From Melieria omissa (lineage: Eukaryota; Arthropoda; Insecta; Diptera; Ulidiidae), in the NCBI GenBank assembly GCA_963971225.1, contig OZ020267.1, positions 100,545,536 to 100,609,535 on the forward strand: a DNA stretch of 64,000 nt. Direction: 5' to 3'. Below, piece after piece: positions 48,300 to 58,587 of this stretch. Made by a program: the position numbers and the translations under genes. Under the pieces are notes generated by a model, which did not search any database, had not been told where the DNA came from, and saw only the letters and a program-made list of their open reading frames with translations. Every line of letters begins with the position of its first letter. The stretch's first letter is position 1.

Positions 48300-49620
48300 G
48301 TAGTTGTTGTGTATTTCTGCTCTTCACATATTTGTTAGTAAGAACGCTAGAACTGCTGTTGTTGTTAATATTACGATGCCTGTTGGTTTTTGTTGCTTTT
48401 TGCTACTAAGTTTGCTGCTTCTTATAGTTGACTTTACTTGGCTGTTTGCAGGTTGTTGTTGTTTTTGTTATTATTTCTTTCGCGCACTGCTGTTTGTTGT
48501 TGTTATTGTTGTTAGTATGTCTGCTGCTTGTTATTGTTATTACAGTTACAACTGTTTCTATGACGCTTCCGATGGTTGTTGTTGCTGTTGATGTTGTTTT
48601 TGTTTTTCATATTATTGCTAGTAATAAGCTTCAAAAAGTTGTTGCTGTTATTATTGTTGCTCTTATTGTTTTTAAAAATTTTGTTATTGTTGTTTTTGTT
48701 GTTGTTGTTTATTTTAATATGTCTTATTTTTGTTGCTGTTATTATTCTGCGTTCAGTGTGTGCTGTCTTTGTTGTTGTTGTTCTTATTGTTGCTGCTGAT
48801 TCTGATATTGTTGTTTTTGTTGTTTATTTTAATATGTGTTCTCTTTGTTGTTGTTATTATTTTGACTTCAATTGGTGCTTTTTTTGTTGTTGTTGTTCTT
48901 ACTGTTGCTGCTGATTCTGATATTGTTGTTTTTGTTGTTTATTTTAATATGTTTTGTCTTTGTTGTTGTTATTATTTTGACTTCAGTTGGTGGTTTTTTG
49001 TAGTTGTTGTTCTTGTTCTAATATGTCTTGTTTTTGTTGTTGTTATTATTTTGACTTTAGTTGGTGCTGTTTTTTTGTTGTTGTGCTTATTGTTGTTGCT
49101 CATTTTGATATTGTTATATTTGTTCTTTATTTTAATATGTGTTGTTTTTGTTGGTGTTATGCATTTGCCTTCAGTTGGTGCTGTTGATTATAATGTAATT
49201 GTTGTTGTTGCTGTTACACGCACATCAATTGTTTTTGTTGCTATTGTTATTGCTTTCATCTATAGAGCAGTCTTCATTGTTATTGTTTTTGCTGGTATTC
49301 GACTTTTTGTAGTTGTGGTTGTTATTTATCATACAGCAATTCTAATTATTGTTGTTGTTTTTAGTCCTTTTGCATTTGTTGCTACAACTATGCGTTGCCG
49401 TCATTATAGCTGTTTATCATTTTCATAGTTGTTGGTTTTTTGAAATATTTTTTTTTCAACTATTTCCGGCAACTGTTGTTTTTTGTAGTTTTTGTTATTA
49501 TGGCGTCTCTATTGCTTGTATCTTTTCGCCGTTGTTGTCGTTAAACCAATTTCAATAATTCTGGGAATATGTCCTTTTCATTATTTTGGGTTTTGTTTTC
49601 ATCATAATTGTTGTTGTTGT
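48300..49620. repeat. TTG/TTA-rich minisatellite with about 115-bp higher-order repeat
   Basis: This is a long run of degenerate ttgttgtta words. Within it ttattttaatatgt recurs near 48711, 48829, 48942 and 49129 with gattctgatattgttg or similar text between, a higher-order period of about 113-118 bp. The three open frames here (up to 232 codons of Leu, Val, Phe and Cys) are products of the repeat and are not called as genes. Confidence 0.8.
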
Positions 49621-51070
49621 TGTTTTAATTATTTCACATTGCCGCCACTTGAGCTGCGCAGTACACCAATGAAAGTTTTGCTTTCTTATGGCGTAGTTTT
49701 TTATTTTGTTATACTTTTTTGCTTTACTTTATGTCTCATGCCATGGTTAATAAATTTAATTGGAAAACTTTCTCTCTCTCAACAAAAAATAAAAATAAAA
49801 TAAATTCACAAAGAGCGCTCGTATTTTACACAGAATTTTTTTTGTGGTTTATATAAAAAGTTGTAGCATTCAAGGTGCTTGCAAGCAGCCGACTGGCTAC
49901 AAGTCCAAGTTGGCTGCCTTTAATTGCCAAGCAATTAAATTGGCCATATTTGCAGCGTTGCTCAGCTAAGCGTTGTATTTTTCTTTCCTTTGCTGTGCAG
50001 TTAATTCTCGGGCGAGATGACATTTAATCTGCTTTGTTTTAAGTCTAACTAAATGGCCACTAAATCTTTCAACGGTTTCAACGACATATTTATATTTTTG
50101 TATTTTCAAAATTTGTGTCATACGTTCAACTGTCTGAGTGGCGCTTGGTGCTACGTTCTAGCTTTAAGCTTTGCGTTTTCGTTTTCGTTTTCAGTTTCAT
50201 TTTGTCTTCAGTTGCATTTCTTGCATTTCGCTGCCTAAGCCTTTTGCGGCCCGGAAATCCTTTTGATTTATATTTTACGCGTTTGCACCAACACTCGAGC
50301 TGAATAAAAACGTTTTGTACGCCGTCTGACTGAAGCTTGCAACGATTCCTTTAGCTTCAGTAGTCCTTCTAATGGCCAAGAAGTGAGTAATCGTAGCGTG
50401 AAAAAAGGGAATAAATGTTTCATAACGTGCGCTGCGTTTTTTTGGCACATGAATATTTTATTGCTTAAAAGAAAGTAGCTGCTTTTATATTTGTAAGCAT
50501 TTTTGCCATTTAATTTAAAATTAATTTAAAATTGAATTCGTATAATGTTTGAGATTAAGCCAAAAGCGTGAGCGTACTTTGGGCTCACAGTTGGAGGATT
50601 AGAAAAGGAAGACTTTCAACTGAAAGGGTTCTGACGATATGAAATTAAACTGATTTGAACTTGCAGTCGAAACATGAGCATTAAATTAAGAATTATATAA
50701 CAGCTTCACTTCTATTGGCTTGATACAATTTTGTATTACATAACTTGCCATCCTAAATGTATCTTTAAAGTCATTCTAAAAATATGAAAACAAGTACTTC
50801 AGTCGCAAGAAAATTGTTTTTCATATCTTCAACTTTTCAACAAACTGTTACTTTTCACTTATTCACCCCAAATTATTTAAATTATTGCTCTTAGCAACGC
50901 ATTGTCGTTGTCACTTAGTAAAATTTCAGCCAAATGCATCAATCAATCAGTTTGCTAATGGATTCGGCTGGGTCTTGGTATTTTTTGCATTTATAACAAT
51001 TTACTATAGTTTAGCATTTGACTTTTACGCATTCCTTCTTACATATATTTTGCTTTTTGTTACATTACAG

Positions 51071-51215
51071 GCAATTTACTGGTAATACTGGTTGTCACTT
51101 TATCGCGTCGTTTGCGCTCAATAACGAATTTCTTTTTGGCCAATTTGGCGCTGGCGGATTTTTGCGTGGGACTCTTTTGTGTGATGCAAAACTTGTCAAT
51201 ATATCTTATAGATAG
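51071..51215 (+). CDS. TrissinR: Neuropeptide GPCR, exon 2 (TM1 end, ICL1, TM2)
   Basis: An acceptor (tacattacag) precedes the exon and a donor (ag|gtgagt at 51216) follows. The 145-bp exon, read in the phase left by exon 1, has no stop and gives GNLLVILVV (end of TM1 with the class A Asn), TLSRRLRSITN (loop 1), and FFLANLALADFCVGLFC running to LSIYLID (TM2). The LALAD block carries the conserved TM2 Asp that binds sodium in class A receptors. It ends in phase 2, so the next exon must start with one base completing a codon, probably before the Trp of extracellular loop 1. I did not find that exon before 64000. Identity as a trissin receptor is from memory of the family; membership of class A GPCRs is firm. 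Confidence 0.85.
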
Positions 51216-51711
51216 GTGAGTAAATTGTGTACTATTTGAAAATAATTTAATAATATTAGATGAGAATGAAATAAATAAATTTAAATAATTACATGAATAA
51301 GTTAAGTAAAATGAAGTAAATGAATGTTACTCATATGCCATGACTTGCAGTTTGAGTTTCAAGTGAGAGCTATTCTGTTAAAAAAATATATATAAAATTA
51401 TTAGAAAAGGCAACTAATGCAATCGATATACAAATAATTGTTTATTCTGCCCGACTAACTGACTGACTGACTGATTTATCATCGCCAAGCTCAAACTACT
51501 GAAGCTACAAAGATGAAATTTGCACTGTGACTCTCCTTTAGAAACTGAATTTTCGCAAAGACGGGATTTTTGTTTTTTAATTCGGTATCTAAAAAGGACA
51601 AACATGGTATGAAGAAACGTTTTATTTTTCCGCGGTGGAGGTGGAAATCTTTGAAAGATACTCCCTCTGCGGAATTACCGCTAAGCATTGCATCGGAGAG
51701 GGGGGTTAAGT

Positions 51712-52080
51712 TTAGCCTATATGTCCAGGCTCTGTTGTGCGTTGGCTGCTTCTGGCCCATTCTGCTCTTTGCAGTTCAGCTTGCATTAAAGTTATGCCTC
51801 CACATATTTTGTCCCAAGCTGCCGCTGACTCCAGCATCGTGTCAATTATATTGCGTGGGTTCAAAATTGTCTGGGTCGCCGTGTTTAGTTTGGAGCGAAC
51901 GGCCTCGAATCGTGGGCATTCGAATAACGTGTGCTCAGGGCCTTCTGGCTTGTCGCACGATGGGCAATTGGCATTGCCGTCGTGGCCGAAGCGTTGTAGG
52001 TAGCTTCTGTAGCCACCGTGGCCTGTAAGGAACTGTGTTAATTGAAAGTTCTCCTCGCCATACTTTCTGCTTGTCGTGAT
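51712..52080 (-). pseudogene. LINE C-terminal fragment (R1/Jockey-like)
   Basis: An uninterrupted minus-strand reading covers QFLTGHGGYRSYLQRFGHDG, then the zinc-knuckle-like CPSCDKPEGPEHTLFECPRF (about 51930-51990), and runs to a stop at 51712-51714. This is the well-known C-terminal tail after the reverse transcriptase in many insect LINEs. The upstream part is missing, as expected for a 5'-truncated insertion. The tail is intact in frame, so the copy is younger than the LINE at 38830. The plus-strand ORF here is a shadow. Confidence 0.8.
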
Positions 52081-52282
52081 TTGATGGATCCGTTGATTTC
52101 AAATTTGATGCAAGTGCCTCAAGTCAAAATTTTTCAAAATATATTTTTAAGCTGGTTAAATATAAAAAGTGGGTTAATAATAGAAACAATATAATAAAAG
52201 CACAGTAATAGTAATAAAATAATAATAAATAATAAATAATATATTGTTTTTAATTTTTAATAAAAAAACCCATGTGAATGTA

Positions 52283-53118
52283 CATTGCGTTTCAACATAA
52301 AGTGTTCCTAATAAAACTCACAAAATAAGGTATAGTAATGAATTATATATATTTTCTGAAATTTTAGCTTGGCATCTTTTGTTACAATTTTGGCTTAAAT
52401 TTTGCGTACTCCAAAGAAAACCCTCTCGAAATCCGTTTCAATGCCAAAATTAGCTCTTTTGTTGTTGCTACTCTTTTTCCTCTAAGCTTTGGCTTCATTA
52501 AGAACCAAACATTTTCGATCGGGTTTGCGTCAGGACTTTGAAATGGCCAATTTAGTGTTTCCACCCAAAATTTTCTCTATCCCATTTCAGACGATTTTTC
52601 ACATGTTTTCACCCAATAGCGTTTCCGACATGATACCTCCATGAAGAATGCCCGATTTCAGAAGCCTGCATCGGATAGTGGCCGTTGATACTTCGACTCT
52701 CTTCTGCGACAATATTTTCTTCGCTTGCTTCAGGCTAAGAGTTGAAGTATTATCAAACATCGGGACTATCACCTTATCCGCTTTGCTCTGAGTGGTTTTC
52801 GAATGGTTTCCGAATCTTTTGAATCGACTCACCCACTTCCTCACAAATGAAACTGATGTTTTCGTTTATTTTGCGACTTGTGGAGGTTTCATTTGTGGAC
52901 CCTTTGGATGGTTTATCAAAACCACTACTTCGAAATGTTTTTTAAATATAGCACTAATTTTTAATTCTTGATATTTCCGCGAAAACTTGTACCCAACTAA
53001 GAAAACAGAAACATATGCGAAAACGGTTTCTTAATATAGAAGATAATCTGATATTTAAACCATGACAAACTTTTACAGTTAAAAAGATATGGTCAACACT
53101 TAATTTTGAAACGCACTG
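52283..53118 (-). mobile_element. Tc1-like transposon, degenerate
   Basis: The ends match as inverted repeats (left cattgcgtttcaacataaagtg; right, complemented, cagtgcgtttcaaaattaagtg), with TA on both sides (52281-52282 and 53119-53120). The minus strand has a helix-turn-helix-like N-terminal fragment (52599-52844) and a C-terminal fragment with LNWPFQSPDANPIENVWFLM (about 52500-52560), the Tc1 motif around the third acidic residue. The centre of the gene is missing and the frame is broken. It is 836 bp against about 1.6 kb for a full element. Confidence 0.85.
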
Positions 53119-54598
53119 TAATGAATAATAATAATGAATGTGTGAAAATAATTTATATTTTAAAATGTTGGAAAAAACTGTTATACAACTTTGAATAGTT
53201 CCATACAGAAATTATGAAGAAAAGAAAAATTGTAATAATTACAGAAGCAAGTTATAAGAAAATAAATGTTACTCATACGCAGTGATACATAGTTAAAGAT
53301 AAAGCTGGTATAAAACGTTAAATAATGACATGAATAAGTTGTGAACAAAATAAATATTACTCATACGTCATGGTGTGTTGTGGCAAGCTAAAGCTACTCC
53401 AAATTTATCAAGCAATCAGCAATTGTGATATTCAACCAAAAACACTTGACATAAGCAAAATTTACTAGAGCAGTAAAAATCAGAAAATCAAAACACCAAC
53501 AACAACAAAAAAGTACCTATGAAATTGCAAAACGTATGAGCTGTGTATGGGACCTAAGCTTATTGACACACATACACAACACACTGCGTATCTACGTTCT
53601 TTCGCTCTTTTAAGCTCTTTGATTTACTGCAAATTGCTCGCCGCATACCATAATCACGTACATAAGCAGTTGAGAGGGAAAACAAAAGCAACGACTAGCC
53701 GACTCGTGCGACATTGGTTGCTGTTGTTGCATTGATTTTTACAATACTGTATAAACCATATTAAAAGTCTGACAAGGGCAACAAAGCACCTAAGTAAGTC
53801 AAATGTTCAATACCGCAACAGTCTAAGTTAGGGCTTACACATACACAGACATGAGCATATGGCAGCGTGTAAATTTGTATATGCATTTTTTGTGCGTTAA
53901 CAAAAGCATTCACAGTGCATCTTTGTGTGCTTTATTCACTTTGTCAGCATTCATGCTGTGTCAATTTTTTACACTTAAGTGCTGTTGGTTGCATTTAGCA
54001 TTCTCAATATTCATTTTTAATTACTATGAATCGTAAATATGTATATAAGAGCCAACAGGCTGCGTTGCTGGCATGCAGACAGTGTGCGGAGATGCGAAAC
54101 ATCTTTTTGTATTTTATAGACTAAAATACAAATGCTGACTTTGCTGTAGTTGCTGTAGACTTGTGCTTAGTTATAAATTTTCGTTTTATTGTGACGTAAA
54201 TTAATTTTTGATTTTTGTCAACCAAGAAAATATTGCCAGATATTGTTGCTTGGATGATGTGCAGCAATTATTTGTAAGTAGTTGGACAATCACAAACAAT
54301 AGGAAATCATTTAGATTTACATAAATTCTGCTATTCTTCTCACTACAAAATAAATTACGAGAAACTTTGAGATTTATAATACAGAAATGACATAAATCAA
54401 AATTAATTTAATTTATTTTATAATGAAAAGAATATTAAATTTCCTTGGCCATCAAAAACGACCAATAAAATTTTAAAATTATTTAAATGGCTTTAAGTCA
54501 AATATTAATAAAATTCATTTTACAAAAAAAAAAATAAGTTAAATTTAAAGGCAAATTCCAAATTTATAATATTTAATTTGGACTTCTTACGTCAGAAA
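53119..54598. other. Non-coding, nothing recognised
   Basis: AT-rich sequence with short ORFs and no domain features. I looked here for the next GPCR exon and did not find it. Confidence 0.4.
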
Positions 54599-54600
54599 TA

Positions 54601-55210
54601 TAGGGTGTTTTTTTTAGAGGTATAGAATTTCGAATTGAAATAAAACACAAGAAAATCGTTTCAATGTCCATCAATTTGGCTTTATTGGAAGGATAATTTT
54701 ATGCCATTAATGTTTAAATATGATTTCGGGCATGTGGCCGCCGCGGCTGTCTCGAATAAAGCCAATTCTACAGGTCCAATTTTTAAAGTTGATGGACAAA
54801 GCTCCAATTGCTGTGCACGGTGGTGAATCGATTCATTCGGGTCCTCTTCAACATTTTGGTCTACAGCGGCAATTGTTTCTTCGGTGCGCACTGTTCGACG
54901 TCTCTGCGGATGCGTATTATCACATAGAGTAAACGTAGTGCGAAAACGACCCATGGTTAACCGAATTAATTGCTCTGATGGACGATTATGTCGACCATAA
55001 AATGGACGGAGCTTGCGGTAAACTTCGCGAACTGAACCATTATTTTCGAAATAAATTTGCACGATTTGCAAGCGTTGTTCTTTTGTCAACCTGTTCATGA
55101 TGAAATGGCAAACCAAACTGAACATAAGTGACATTAGAGTTGCCAGATTTGACCACAAAATGCCAGTTTTATCTCTATTCGAAAAACAAACCTCTAAAAA
55201 AAACACCCTA
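54601..55210 (-). mobile_element. Mariner-like transposon, internally deleted
   Basis: The ends are near-perfect inverted repeats (tagggtgttttttttagagg) with TA duplications (54599-54600 and 55211-55212). The minus strand encodes the N-terminal helix-turn-helix part (LTKEQRLQIVQIYFENNGS; ATG at about 55096-55098) up to LELCPSTL. A deletion then joins it, out of frame, to the gene end RGGHMPEIIFKH (about 54710-54750). The whole catalytic centre is gone. It is related in design to the element at 24411 but has different terminal repeats. Confidence 0.9.
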
Positions 55211-55249
55211 TATTTGGCAGTGGTACCAATTGACGCATTGCCGCCTTAA

Positions 55250-55965
55250 GGCAGGTTCTCACCTTGTGGAAAAAAAAACAATTTTTTTTTACCTTATCGT
55301 GTAGATATATGTTTCACAAATGTGCTCCAGAAATTTCAGATCAAAATTTGAAAAATTAGAAAAGTTACTGGCCGTTACATAGAGCAGTGTAGAGCACCGG
55401 CCAAGCGCGCTTTAAACTTTAAACGCGTTTTTCTCAGAACCACATTTTCGGACCTTACGGAAGTGATTGAAGGCGCTGGAATGAACCAATCGTCACCAAT
55501 TTCTAAATGTTCCTTAGGGTTTTTTCTAATAAACGAACTACGATCAGCCAAAAATATTGAAAATTGTTTATTTAAAAAAATAATTAGTGAACAAAAAAAT
55601 GCGAAAATCGTAATTTTTTTTTCAAAACCTCATAACTTTTTTAATTTCGATTTTTTTTTTCATGATCGTAGTTCATTCAATAGATAATACGGTACACATT
55701 AAGAATGTGTTCGATTTTTGTGTTTCCGGTCACGGGTTTTGACGGAATCACTTCCGGTAGCGGGACACCTCCTCGCCGACATGTCGCCACTGATGGACGC
55801 CCCCTCCCCCCTTTTTTTGATTTATTCAATTTTAAAAATTGTATTCTCTAAATAAATGTGTGTTCATATCCAGAAACAATTTTCAGCGTTGTATCTTTAA
55901 CCGTTTTCTCAAAAAAAATTCCTAAAAAAATGCACTTTTTCGGATCCACAAGGTGAGGACCTGCC
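55250..55965. mobile_element. piggyBac-like non-autonomous element (TTAA)
   Basis: The left end GGCAGGTTCTCACCTTGTGG matches the complement of the right end at 19 of 20 positions, and TTAA flanks both sides (55246-55249 and 55966-55969). TTAA duplications are characteristic of piggyBac-type transposition, though the GGCAGG start is not the classic CCC. The 716-bp interior has no transposase. It contains an imperfect inverted segment (cgaactacgatca near 55536 and tgatcgtagttca near 55663). Confidence 0.75.
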
Positions 55966-55969
55966 TTAA

Positions 55970-58151
55970 CAGACATTTTTTGGAAAATTTCATCAGCTAA
56001 AAGTTCTCTAGTTGAAACCCTTAACTATTTTAAAGTCTCGTTTAGGCTGTTAACGACTACTTTAATATCGATAGAACTTTTTTTTGTATTTTGTATACAA
56101 TATCAGTTGCAGATTTTTTTTAATTAATTGAAATTAAAATTAATTTGACAAATGTATTTAAATTTACTATAAATCAAAATGTGACGAGGTCAACAATGTG
56201 TTACGGTTTGCATACGTGAAAATTATGAAAACGAGAAAATTGCATACGAGAAAATTATGGTATAAAAACATAAATATGACTTAGTGACTTCATGCATGGT
56301 ATGAGATAACCGAAATGCCCACATCCTTAGCAACTGTGATTTGACTATTCCCTATAACAATTTACTTACGGCCCTATTGGTTACTGGGGCTCTACACGAG
56401 CCATTTTTACTATATTTTGCCTCTAGTTTTGCAATAATATATAATGTTGCTTGTGTAAAATTGGCTGTTGCACGGTGTTATTTTATTGATTTCTTGCGAA
56501 AACAAAAAATAGCCCAGCAATACAAAACTCGTCTAACTTTTATGTATTTCAAAAATAAACTAATTATGCCAAATGGTTGATAACGATACCATACATGGGT
56601 ACATGTGCACCGCAACATAAAAACAAAAATAATAAAAAGAAGAAAGAGAAAGTTGATTGAAGCCAGTAAAATTAGAAAAGGCATCTTGTTTGAAACAGAC
56701 CTCACTGCTCTCACCTTTCACTCGCCTAAATGAATCCTTTTGGAGCATTTACAACACTCTTACATAAATATTAAGACAGAATTTGACAGTATTTTCAGCT
56801 TTTGGCCCAGTTTTATTAAAACGTTTATCTCTTTTTTGGCACATTTGAAATTTTTTTTATTACAACATTAAATAACGTTTCCTCTATTTAGAAAGAGTTT
56901 GCCAACAATAAAAATCCCTTTAATAGCCAACTAAAATCATGTAAGCCTCATCTGGCTTACCAGAGCTTAAGGGAACAAAATATTTGATGATGTAGTAAAA
57001 AAAGAAAAAATTATACATAACATATAAAAAATATATACAAAATACATACATTTTTCACCATTTTAATAGTGTCAAAATGTTGAAAATTATATCGATTTAA
57101 ATAAAAAATATATATTGCTTAATAATAATAAATCGTGCTCATGAGTAGCGGAAAAGAACTAATAAACACAAAATACCCTGATGACTTCTGTGGCGTATGA
57201 GTGACATTTATTAATGCACTAAAATTTGTATGCATTTCGGCAAACATTCAGAAGCCTTTTGGCTTTGTATAAGAATATTTGTATTAATGTATTAATGTGT
57301 ATTTGTGTTTGTGTACGTGTCGAACGATAGCCATGAACTACACCCACATTAAGTTTTTCCCACATGGCTCATTTGCTGATACATTGAAGCTGTGCAGTAA
57401 ATATCAATGAATATTCAACATTAACACGGCACACTGAGCGTGCTTTGTGTTGATTAGTGTTGGAAAAAACATGGCAAGTGGTGTAGGGGCTGTGATAATC
57501 GAAGTGTGCGAGTGTGTGTGTGTGTAACACTGTGTTAAACGAAGCGTTTTTATGCGATGCTCAACCTGTGTGTTTTTTCTGGCTGTTATAAGGCGCAGGC
57601 TGGTATAAGTACGCAGTGCATCTGTAAGTTGTAATAAGTGACAAGCAGTTAGTTGTGGTGGCATAAAGTGAAATCTTAATGTTGTTATATGGGCTGAGCA
57701 GGCCATATTACAACATCATCGCGCTTTACGAAAGAGTAGTAAAATCTCCTGTAGTACACACTGAGCTTGAATTTTTTTTGTTTTTAATTTATTTCCTGCA
57801 GTTTTTTTGTTATCAACCCACGCTCTTTACGCTTACGTAAAGCAAATATTTGGCGTACTGGCGTAGGTATTAAAAGTAGCAGATGTACAGGGCCATGCAG
57901 CTGTGCTAGGAAATTTCGAATACAATCGATCAAAGACAGAAATTTCTTAAATCAAGTGCGGCGCTTTGATCTATTTTTAAGTGCAGCTTAACACTGGTTA
58001 GAAACCCTAAGTAGGCAATAAACAAAGCGGAGAGATGTACGCCGCTCAAAAGTGAATAAAATACTGACTTGACATATGTTTAGGCAATGTAAGACATGTC
58101 TCTGCTCAGATTACCTAAAAGTAGAATGAATTCCTTTGTTTTTGTTGATAT
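55970..58151. other. Non-coding, nothing recognised
   Basis: AT-rich sequence with a GT run near 57506-57525. No exon or element ends are seen. It borders the gypsy insertion. Confidence 0.4.
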
Positions 58152-58574
58152 TGTTACGAATACTAAGTCTAGTGGGCTGTTGCGTATCTCTGGATTGTGT
58201 AATTTGAAAATAAAACACAGTTTCTTAAACGCAGACAATAAAATAAACCAACAGTCACTTTATTATTCACAGTTTACACTTTACTGTTCGTACACCTAAG
58301 TATTTGCTTAATCACTTCGTGTGGCAACTTCACTTGTCAAAACCAGACTGACTCGCTGCACCGCATCTGGCCACCTTTTATACTCTGTCCGGCCGTCGCG
58401 CAGATCGTTCTCGCACGTTGCCAGATTGGACTAGAAGTTTCCCTGATGACCGCGACCATCGTTGCCAGGTTGGACTAAAAGTTACTATCGCGGCCGTCGT
58501 TGCCAGATTGGGTTATGGCACGGCACGTAGCGGCAGGGTTGCTTTGCACCGCGACAGACTGGCTCATCGTTACA
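58152..58574 (-). repeat. Gypsy 3' LTR
   Basis: In element orientation it runs from TGTAACGATGAG to CGTAACA, with a TATA box TATAAAAGG (complement of 58374-58382). Confidence 0.95.
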
Positions 58575-58587
58575 CTGCCCACCACTT
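58575..58587 (-). other. Polypurine tract of the gypsy element
   Basis: AAGTGGTGGGCAG in element orientation lies directly against the 3' LTR and overlaps the pol stop codon (58586-58588). It primes plus-strand DNA synthesis. Confidence 0.7.

Larger units (their letters stand above)
26738..51070 (+). other. Large intron of the GPCR gene, about 24.3 kb
   Basis: The 5' end is GTAAGTAT after exon 1 and the 3' end is TTACATTACAG before exon 2, with matching phase. It contains a BEL/Pao element, a mariner, a non-autonomous hAT-type element with a nested MITE, LINE and LTR remnants and a TTG minisatellite. Stretches without a recognised feature are 26738-28000, 35700-36140, 37099-38829, 40140-41945, 43797-44889 (very AT-rich, with a GT run at 44614-44636), 45036-48300 and 49620-51070. 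I see no further exon in them. Confidence 0.7.

Noticed and set aside
48304..49428. Overlapping Leu/Val/Phe/Cys-rich ORFs resembling membrane proteins
   Set aside because: They arise from the TTG/TTA minisatellite in several frames at once, with no real transmembrane spacing or start context.
51570..52028. 152-codon plus-strand ORF
   Set aside because: Antisense of the LINE C-terminal fragment, whose minus-strand reading has the diagnostic Cys/His pattern.
51216..58151. Third exon of the receptor (ECL1-TM3)
   Set aside because: I looked for a Trp-Phe-Gly-like start and a TM3 block after an acceptor and found none; it probably lies beyond the window.
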